A stretch of DNA of 64,000 nt from positions 6,084,897-6,148,896 of the forward strand of contig SFZH01000008.1 in the NCBI GenBank assembly GCA_021234535.1, given 5' to 3'. The position numbers and the translations under genes are program-made. Shown here piece by piece: positions 55,457 through 64,000 of this stretch. Each line of letters begins with the position of its first letter. The first letter of the stretch is position 1. The notes beneath the pieces were generated by a model, which saw nothing but the letters and a program-made list of their open reading frames with translations, made no database searches and was not told where the DNA came from. Source of the stretch: Stichopus chloronotus. Taxonomy: Eukaryota > Echinodermata > Holothuroidea > Aspidochirotida > Stichopodidae.

Positions 55457-58400
55457 TAGTCACTCTTTTTTTTTTTATAGAGTTTCACTCTTTTACATTT
55501 AAAGTGTATGAATGCTGAAGGCGGGGACTTTAGGATGGTGAGTGTGGGGTGGGGGTACAGGAGGGATCCTTCGCTTTTCCTCGTTTATTATTTGTTTTTC
55601 TGTCACCACCTCTCTCTCGCTCTTATGTTTCAAGCCCAAAAGACTATAAAAAGAGTACTTTCTTTTGACAATGCTTATTTCATCGGCCATTATCTTAACA
55701 TACTGTTGTGATAAAACTAATAAATGAAATGAAAATCCAGGTTTCGGTGAAAAAAAAAAAACAGCTTCCGTTTTGCCGATATTCTTTGGTTTGGGGAAAC
55801 AGTTCAGGCTGATTATCGATTATTACCCTGAATTAGTGGTTGAAAATTTAATTTTCTAGATGATAAACTAAAGTATTTATCAATATTTATCTTTTTTTTG
55901 GGGGGGGGGAGGGTTTAGCTTAACTTTTTGTAGAAATTTGTTCAAAACATTTGTTCAACTGTTTTTTCAGCAGTATACATGGGATGAAGGCAATGAAGCA
56001 GATACTAGTAGTTTCAGCTTTCCATGGAAACACATTTCCTGTCGACCCTGATAAAGTCGTTAACTTTATGAGTTTCGTCAAAATAAGTAGAATCTCCATT
56101 ACAGAAAGCTTCTAGGAGACTATTTTTGTTGGAAAGGGTATATTTGATTTCTATATTTTGACTTTTTTTGCAGGATTCTGTAGTTGGAGCGATATACAAC
56201 ATACCTTACAGAAGCCTCTGGGATGCAATGGTATTGGTCAAGAAAGGGGGTCCTTTGTACGACAAACGCTTCACACAGTACGATATGATCGTATTAGTTA
56301 CGTAAGTATATGATGAACCTCCAATACGCAATACAGAAAGACTAATAAATTAATAGTAGTCCATTCCACGTGTAAAATGAAATAACAGCCCAATGAAGTA
56401 AAATCAACTATGCTAAGCTTAAAATTTACAAAAAATATTTTCAATAAAGTGAATGTGCTAAAAAATCTAAAAATCTAAAATTGCAGATTTGATAAAGGAA
56501 ACCAACAGTAATAATCAACTGATATCGAACATAATAAATTGTTTACCTTATTTTTCAAAAGAACATCACTGATATATTAAACATAGGTATATTGTAAGTG
56601 GAATATACCTCTTTTTCTCTCGTATGATGACGTAACCAGTAAGGTTTGTCTATATGCTACTATACACTTAAATTCTCTGTGTATCTATAAGTTAGTGGTT
56701 TAATTGGCGTTATGAAATAAATGTTTGGTTCAAGTTTAACGTCAGCAGGATTATCTTTAATCTTATTTTCCAGGATTTGCGAGCTATATATGTCTGGGTT
56801 TTCCTTTTCTACTTTCCATCCTGGTTTTTTGGTCCACCAAGGTTTTAAGACTGCCGACAGTTTCCACAAAAACATGAAGAGAGAAAATGAGGAAAACTTT
56901 GAATTTTTTAGATCCTTTCACAAGGAATTAAGTGAAAAGTATAAAGAGTTTAGGCGAGTTCGTTTGTGAAGTTGCTAAAAATGAGACAACTTATGTGGAG
57001 GTCTTAACATGTTGGCGTTGTTTTACATGATACGTGATTTAAACGCAAGAATGTTTACGAACGTATTTATGAGGTTACTCAGATCTTTATCTCCAAACTG
57101 GTTAATATGTGTGACAGAATGAACTGTTATCATTTACTTGGCATTCTTGGGAATTTCATCTAGGAGAAATAAAGGCTGTCGCAGCAGAATCGAAGCTTAG
57201 GTTTTGGGAGAGAATATTAAACCGAGGAGAAACGACAATTATAGCCCAAAATCCTTGGAAATAGTGACTAATCATAAGAAAAAAGAAAAACGGGGAATAT
57301 TACTTAAAGATACTTAGGGTGCTTTCAATATATCCATTCGCTTTCTGGTTTGAGTCTTTGTTTGACACTCGCGGGGAATGAGAGGAATACACAATAAATT
57401 ACATAAAGAGTGGTTTGGTTCTCTGAAATGCTTAACTACCGGACTAGGTGATTGATCACGGACAACTTATCTTTAATGATTATTGAACATGGGTCTCAAC
57501 TTGGTTTCTGTTTGACCTACATAGTTATCTAGTTTGTCGCAAATATAAAAACATAGCGATATACATGGGCACTGTCACAGCCTATGGGATCGGATAATAG
57601 TATCCAGAGAAGTGGCCGTTACATCATCGTTAAAGAACTGACAGACCTGGCATCATGTGGGCTTACCACACTTAATATTACCAATGGTAGCATCCTGGAG
57701 TAGCTTGGGGGATGTTTGAGTTACGTGGGACTTGGTGGTGGCGTTTCACAGACTTTAGAGGGGCTTCCACAAGCAGACAAAGAAACTCGAAATCGACTGA
57801 TCTTTCTCAAGAATTAACAATAAAGTAAGAATGTAAGCAGTCAAACATAAGAGATACGCGAGAGCTAGCTACATGATCATGTTGGTCGCGAAGCAGATCA
57901 ACAATAAGGTATAACAATGTGTTTTTCATCTCCAGACTGAGTGGATCAACAGTGGTCACTTAGTTTTGATACATTAAGAACACAGCATAGAACGTAATGT
58001 GATGAGGCTCTCAAAATTCAAGTTACTGCGCATGGGTGTCGGTTCCTTAACGATACTAAGTACAGTATACATAGAGTACCCACATAGTAGCACCTGCTTG
58101 GCATAGCACTTAAATACACAGGCTTTACATATCGGCTTTACACATACACGCTTTGTATAGCACTGCTTCATGTAGTTTCTAGAACGTGGGGAGACATTAT
58201 GAAAGCTTACATACGTCATACATTCATTAGAATTGTAGAAAAAAGGCACTCACTCGAACGGTTGGATGAGTTTCTTTTGTTAATATTTTACTACTGTCTG
58301 GGTACATTGTATACATGTGTAATTTAATACACGATTGTAATGCCATGTAAGCAAATGCTTTGGGCACATACACGCAAATACACAAAGGTCTATAACACAC

Positions 58401-58924
58401 TTGAAGCAACTGACCAAAGCTTAAAACTTGATTCTACCGGCTAGGTTACTTTTCATATTGTGCCATTGTATTAAATTGAAGGTGGTAAAGTTTGTAAGTA
58501 TATGAAATATGCAGCTGTAATTTAGTTGCTCTCGGTTTTTTCTTTGTGTGTTTTTTATTGTAGTTGCTACTTATGTACCAACTATACTGTAAGTATTACA
58601 TCCACGGGCATCTGATTATAAGAAGAAATTTGCAGAGTTTATTGTAGTCGTACATGCTTGTGATTCAAGTAAACTTCCCTTTGGAGAAATTTTGCAAACA
58701 AATAGAAGCAATGAGGCATTCATGTTTTTCCTGTAGCTTATTGTTTGTTTTATTTCATTTGGTACACTTTTATACATGTTTAACCGGCATGTATAACCCG
58801 TGAGTTCAATGGAGGTACTCAAGCGATATGTCTCACGTTATTCTTTGTTTATGTTTAACTTGTATTTGAAAGGCAAATGAGGATTTCCATATGCCATAAA
58901 GGTTTTATTTTGGAAGCATATGTA

Positions 58925-61365
58925 ACAAGTAAGACTTGTTTCCTTATGGGCGATTTTAATTGTAATCTTCTTAATCAGGCCGATAACAGTTGTACCCAAT
59001 TTGTCAACCTTTTTTATTCTTACTCTTATCGTCCACTTCATAGTATACCCACTAGGGTTTCTTCACACTCCGCCTCACTGCTTGATGTAATTTTCACCAA
59101 TAGTTTATGTTTAAATTCTGCTTCTGGTGTAGTAGTTGATGACATTTCTGATCATTTTCCCGTTTTCACCCTTGCTGATTTAGGTGTTGCTATGTTGAGA
59201 GAAAATTCAATCTTTTTTAAAAGAGACATCAACCCTGTTAGCCTTGACCTATTACGCTCCGCAGTTCAAAACGAATCCTGGGCAGGTGTCTTAAATTCCT
59301 CTGATGTTGATAGCGCCTTTGATAATTTCAATAAGATATTCTTAAATCATTTAAATAATTGTCATCCTTGGGTAGCCCATACCAAAAAGTGTAGTAACCG
59401 AAATTCGAAGAACTGGATCACCCCGGCCATACTGAACTCTTGTAAAACAAAGAATCGTTTATTCAAAAGGTACCTCCGTAGTCGGTCTGCTGCTGCTTTG
59501 AACGAGTATAAACGATTTCGAAATCGTCTTACTTCTGTCATCAGACAGGCTAATAAATTTTACTTCTCTACTTTGTTCAGCAATAGCACACAGGACACGA
59601 AATCTACATGGCGCTCAATTAATACTCTTTTGTATGGTCGAGGTACTGATTTTACTCCTGATAAATTAAATCATCACGGATCAAGTGTTTCGAATCCTTT
59701 CGATGTTGCAAATATCTTTAATGATTATTTTACTGCCATTGGGCCTGCTACCCAGGCAGGGATTCCCCCCTCACACTGTAGCTGTAAGTCGTATCTGTCC
59801 AATCGGGTTGTCGACTCTCTATTCATTAGTCCAGCAACATGCGAGGAGGTGTTAAGTATAACATTTTCTCTAAAAAATGCTGCCGCTGGTTTTGATGGAA
59901 TTTCCTCTATGATCCTCAAAAATGTGGTCCATTCCCTGTGCACCCCACTAACCTACCTTTTTAATCTTTCGTTACAGAAGGGTATTGTTCCTAGTCCTCT
60001 CAAAATTGCACGTGTTGTTCCTGTTTTTAAATCTGGTGATAAAGATTCGATTAATAATTACAGACCTATTTCAATTTTACCATGTCTCTCCAAAGTACTC
60101 GAAAACTTTACTCGAAAACTGTTTACTCGATTATATTCTTTTTTTGTAAAGCAAAATCAATTGTATGACTACCAATTTGGGTTCCTTCCTGAGCGTTCGA
60201 CTTCGCAAGCTATTTTACACTTCACTAATAAAGTAACAGATGCCGTCGAAAAAAATCAGTATGCATCAGGCATTTTCTTGGACCTGTCTAAGGCTTTTGA
60301 TACATTGGACCATAGAATCTTACTCAGTAAACTTGAACATTACGGTACTAGGGGCTACTGCACTGGATTGGTTTAAAAGTTATGTTACTGATCGTTACCA
60401 ATATGTTGGCATTAACAATGTAAATTCTATACGTAAGCGTATCACTTGTGGTGTTCCTCAGGGATCTATTCTAGGTCCTTTGTTGTTTATTATTTATATC
60501 AATGATCTCCACAAGGCTAGTAATAAATTTCATGTAATTTCTTATGCTGACGATACAAATCTTTTTTATTCCAGTAGTGACCTCAGTTGTCTGCTAAATG
60601 TAATACAATATGAATTTATCAACGTTCACAACTGGTTTTGCGCAAACAAGCTATCTCTCAATGTAAAGAAAACCAATTTTCTTATTTTTACCTCACTTTC
60701 TAAGCAGTTTAATCAGAGTGTAAACAACATACAACTTTGTGGTATTAACATACAGCGTTCAAATGTTACTAAGTTTCTTGGTGTGTTTGTTGATTCTCAT
60801 CTCACCTGGACTGATCATATCCAGTATGTTAGCATGAAAGTTTCAAAAGGTGTGGGGATACTAAACAGATTTAGACAACTTCGTTCTAGGAAAATTTTGG
60901 TTTCCCTGTATAATACCCTTATACTCCCTTATCTCACTTGTAATATCATTTGGGGGAGCACATATGCTACCAGAATTAAACCTCTCTTTATTTTACAGAA
61001 GAGGGCTATTAGATGTATATGCAACGTAGACTATCGTCATCATACTGCACCTCTTTTCGCTAGTCTTAACCTTCTTAATATTTATGATTTAAATCGGTAT
61101 CACATCGGGTTGTTTATTTTTGACTGGCTACATAACAGAACCCCGTCAATATTTAGTACTCATTTTCAGTTTCAATTAGCCTTACCCTAGTCGTGCTTCA
61201 AATCAGTTTATCACTCCCCTTTGTAGGCTTAGGTCATCTCAATTTGGTCTTCGATTGGTAGGTGCAAAAGTATGGAATTCTCTCCCCTTGGAAGTTGCAA
61301 ACTGTAAAACACCATATGCATTTAAAAAGCAGCTTAAAGTTCATTTCATTGTAAACTACCTTTGA
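58925..61365 (+). pseudogene. LINE ORF2 fragment: endonuclease end and reverse transcriptase
   Basis: The reading opens inside the endonuclease with MGDFNCNLL, followed by [10 protein letters not shown]. Reverse transcriptase shows [10 protein letters not shown] near 60055, [17 protein letters not shown] near 60275, CGVPQGSILGPLLF near 60450 and the catalytic SYADD near 60540. FLGVFVDSHLTW and a thumb domain follow. A frameshift near 60352 splits it into ORFs 58877-60376 and 60240-61190. A second near 61178 moves the last ~60 codons to another frame, ending at TGA 61363-61365. The first ~45 bases of the long ORF belong to host repeat, not the LINE. Confidence 0.88.
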
Positions 61366-61670
61366 ACTACCGTCTTTTTTGCTTTTCTGTTCTCTGTTCT
61401 TGTTGTTTTTTGTGCTTTTCTTTTTATGTCTTGCATTTCTGTCTGTCATTAAGGGGTGTCAACACCCACAACCTCCTAGGAGCTTTTAGTTGCCACTGCT
61501 CAGTCTCTTACCTTTTTTTTTTTGTTGAGTAAAGTAATTATTTTATGATATGTCTAAGCATGATGATCCTTATATACTGTACTTTCGTTACTTTTCCACT
61601 CTCAGAATATTGTTATGTTTTTATATTATAGTACGAGATTGGAATAAAGTCATACTGAACTGAACTGAAC
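58925..61670 (+). mobile_element. 5'-truncated LINE (Jockey/CR1/L2 group) in copy B
   Basis: The insert begins within a repeat that is continuous in copy A (near 46185), keeps the C-terminal half of the endonuclease and the whole RT, and ends with AATAAAG and a (TGAAC)n tail at 61653-61670. About 345 bp after the tail (61671-62015) are also absent from copy A. No target duplication was identified. Fewer lesions than in the intronic relics indicate a younger insertion. Confidence 0.85.
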
Positions 61671-62015
61671 GTGTTATTATTTCAGCGTGGGTGCATATTT
61701 TACGAGACGAACATAGGTAGAAAATAGGAACAGAGAAAATAGGAGAAAAAGAGGAACAGAGACTGAACGAAAGCAAACTCAACTGTATTCTCTCCAATTC
61801 AAAAATCTCTCCTCTCAACTCATCGAACACATATCACTGACAAACATAGAACTTACTATTACGTAACTTAAATAACATGCAAATAAGGTCGACAAAACAA
61901 CAACAACATAACATGCAACTGATAAAATGAATGACCTCTAAACTTATCGTACTGCTGAATATTCAAATAATTATTTTCCCTTTAGTTTGTATTCCGTTTA
62001 TCTTTCTTACACATA
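61671..62015. other. Extra segment after the LINE, absent from copy A
   Basis: This 345-bp stretch lies between the LINE tail and resumed homology to copy A. It has no coding features. It could be an older insertion, or sequence deleted from copy A. Confidence 0.45.
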
Positions 62016-62540
62016 TATATGTCTTTTTTCTGTAAAAGTGTTAACATTATCACTTATCAGAGTATAAGCCAGATGTCTATTAACTAATGGTAATAGTGTT
62101 TAAAATACAGCTACAGCTACATGGCATATGGCATACAAACAAAATAACTTTCATCAGTGTGAAAACATTCATTTTCAATAATAAGCTTTGCAAAAGCTTT
62201 ATCACCTCAAAATAGTATGCATGAAGTGAGTTAAGGAAGTTGCATCGTTTGACTTTTTGAAAGTTTGGGTGAACAAATAATTCTTGAGCAACAAAATGTC
62301 ATGAAGAAAGGTTACCGTCCTGTTTTGTCATTTTGTGTCCATAAATAAGTGGTTTTAAAAACATCTTTTCTTTTTCTGTAAAGACAGCGATTTATTTCCA
62401 TTTGGAGGATACTGCTATAAACAAAGGAATACCAAGACTGTGCAACACTTTACATCCTCATCTTAGTATTTTTTCAACCTTTGAAAATCCATATCTCAGA
62501 GACAACAATAGATACATAGACTTCAATTTGTTATTGAAAG
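62016..62540. repeat. Dispersed repeat, right part, split by the LINE
   Basis: Resumes the copy A sequence from about 46190 (GTGTTAACATTATCACTTATC and onward) and includes the TTTGAAAGTTTGGGTGAACA and TTTGAAAATCCATATCTCAG blocks shared with 393-964 and 9380-9640. Confidence 0.6.
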
Positions 62541-63344
62541 TATGTGGGTGTGTGGTGAAGAAGTATGGGGTCTGGCCAAAAAATTTCCTCCTAATAGTGG
62601 TACGCTTGGCGCTACAGAACGAAAAAAAATGTGGGTGCAGGGGGGGGGGGGACGGTAAGCGCACGCAGGACAATCTAAGCAAAGCGCCAATATCACTTGG
62701 TCACAGCAGAGCACAAGAAAACGTCTGGCTTTGCAAACTCCTAGATGGCCACACTTCCCAGGGTGTTCTAAGCCGCTTATACCAGCCTTTAAATAGAGAT
62801 ACAATGTCCTCTGTTTTGCAACGATGAGAACAAAATCAGTTTGTCAAAAATGTACGAGATTTGTTCAGATGATGACTATAACAGTTAATGCGACTTGAAA
62901 TAATATCATTTAGCAAACATTTCGTTGTACTATAGTTTTGTAGCGCACATTATATGAAAGATGTTCACACTTTTCATTGGTTCTGTTACTATTTAACTAT
63001 TGCGAAAACATCATAAAACATTAAAAATACCCTCGTTGGCACGAATTATATAACACACCGTTTCGTGTCTCATTCGATAAAATTAACCTTTTTGGACGTA
63101 CTTCGTTGATTCAACTTCTGGAAGAAGATGGTTTATTTGTGAACCGTGAGTCATGTTCAAATGAAATATCAGTAAAAGCAAAACTTGAGATGTGATCAGA
63201 AATATCATGGAAGAAAATCATTAAGATACAATATTCATTAACATTGGTTAACTTCGGCATCAAAAAGTATGGCTGAGGATCTTGCTAACTGAATCGACGT
63301 TGCTAAACTTCGTTTTCCAAACCTCACCTTTGTGTTGCTTAAGT

Positions 63345-64000
63345 TTAGTTTAGTTTATTTTTTTTTCAATTGAAGTTATACACGATGAAGGGTACATAAA
63401 GAAATTAACGTATGTATCAAAGAAAAAAAAAGGAACCAGATGAAGGTGAACGTTTTTGTAGTCTGGTCCAACCCAGAAGTTTACGTTAAATATTACAAAA
63501 CATAATGCAATTATGAAAAAGTGCAAAATGAATCATAAGGACTTTAAATAAGAAACAGATGAAGAAAGATTAAAAGAAAGTAAATGTTTTTTGAAGTACT
63601 GCTTAAACAAATTAATATTTGAGAAATTACGTAATTCGTGTCAAGGGAATCCCAGAGGTGTACACCTATAGCTTCTCACCTGAGAGTGGGAAAACTTTGT
63701 TCGAGGGAAAGGTTGTACCAGATTATCTCTTCCCCTCGTAGGATAGTTATGATATTGTGTGGGTGGAAAAACGAGTTCAAATCATGGGGAAGTTGATAAG
63801 TATGATGTCTAAGATGCGTAACTGCTATTTATAGTGATCCTCATTTTAAAGTAAAAATATTGAGGTTATAAAAATAAGGAAGTGTATAGGTGTAAAGTGG
63901 AATATTTGAGATTAAGTGGACAGCCTTCTCTTGGAGAACAAAGAGTTTATCGAGGTAAGTTTGGGAGGAATTTCCCCAGAGTAAAATACTGTAAGTAAGA
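63345..64000 (-). pseudogene. 3' end of a minus-strand LINE, running off the window
   Basis: Read on the minus strand from 64000, broken frames give a typical RT C-terminus: ILLWGNSSQTYLDKLFVLQE, then LWDSLDT and an ELRNFSNINLFKQYFKKHLL ending. A ~120-bp 3' UTR and a (TAAAC)n tail at about 63340-63360 follow. An in-frame stop and at least two frameshifts are present. The pentanucleotide tail resembles the (TGAAC)n tail of the LINE at 58925, so the families may be related. The remainder lies beyond the window. Confidence 0.8.

Larger units (their letters stand above)
51716..56969 (+). pseudogene. Broken GT49 (B4GAT1/LARGE-like) paralogue
   Basis: Exons equivalent to gene A are 51716-52554, 56174-56301 and 56774-56969. 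Exon 1 keeps the signal anchor and the ADIDMV DxD motif but has a +2 frameshift near 52070-52078, a 1-base loss near 52149, further indels around 52210-52235, and a replaced segment near 52495-52513 with an in-frame TAA. Exon 2 is one base short (128 against 129) near its end and loses the YGFNRIS motif. Exon 3 is one base longer at its start, so the exon 2 and 3 changes cancel, and exon 3 stays open to TGA. The splice sites remain. Disruption of exon 1 makes a full enzyme unlikely; a short fragment product cannot be excluded. Confidence 0.85.
51635..63336. repeat. Segmental duplication, copy B
   Basis: An ~11.7-kb block collinear with 37530-47935. It carries the broken GT49 paralogue, the shared LINE relic and the shared TA-flanked MITE. 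Its extra length comes largely from the LINE and adjoining sequence at about 58925-62015. Homology stops after CCTCACCTTTGTGTTG, exactly where the tail of a minus-strand LINE begins. Confidence 0.9.

Overview
The window is animal nuclear DNA: long intergenic stretches, short phase-compatible exons bounded by GT-AG junctions, an AATAAA poly(A) signal, and a high density of LINE, SINE-like and MITE-type repeats. It is AT-rich, and the protein content (an LZIC orthologue, a GT49 glycosyltransferase, CR1-group LINEs with PHD and esterase domains) fits a marine invertebrate deuterostome. An echinoderm, possibly a sea cucumber, is my best guess, but the species is inference.

1-17.5 kb: I find no convincing gene. 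The stretch is built of repeats: an element with terminal inverted repeats (393-964), a 657-bp MITE with ATT flanks (1614-2270), a perfect palindrome (2900-2929), a degenerate minisatellite (7107-7420), a dispersed repeat present in both orientations (9.4, 10.5 and 13.0 kb), a ~3.1-kb foldback-like element whose long inverted arms contain ~130-150-bp subrepeats (about 12400-15560), and a 138-bp MITE with a perfect 8-bp target duplication (15880-16017).

17.5-24.6 kb: one complete gene, LZIC, on the + strand. Six coding exons (19408-24321) give 188 aa, followed by a short 3' UTR with AATAAA.

24.6-37.5 kb: non-coding DNA, then a hAT-like MITE with 34-bp tandem repeats (29183-29434), then a nearly full-length but inactivated CR1-group LINE (about 30.3-35.4 kb). 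ORF1 of the LINE encodes a PHD finger, an SGNH esterase and two CCHC knuckles; ORF2 encodes endonuclease and reverse transcriptase. The LINE is bracketed by copies of one ~130-bp tandem repeat family.

37.5-63.3 kb: a direct segmental duplication. Copy A (about 37530-47935) holds an intact three-exon GT49 (B4GAT1/LARGE-like) gene encoding 396 aa. Copy B (about 51635-63336) holds its broken paralogue. Both copies share an intronic LINE relic and a 128-bp Tc1/mariner-like MITE, so those insertions predate the duplication. Later insertions are visible against the empty site in the other copy: a 548-bp insertion with an 8-bp TSD and a tRNA-SINE-like head just after the stop codon of copy A, a 231-bp MITE in copy A, and a 5'-truncated LINE in copy B. 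A 260-bp exon tract differs by a single base between the copies, although the surrounding sequence differs by several percent or more, which suggests recent gene conversion.

63.3-64 kb: the 3' end of another LINE on the minus strand, running off the window.

The genes do not form a pathway. LZIC is a soluble beta-catenin-inhibitor-like protein; the GT49 proteins are Golgi type II glycosyltransferases. The main story is repeat-driven remodelling around a duplicated glycosyltransferase.
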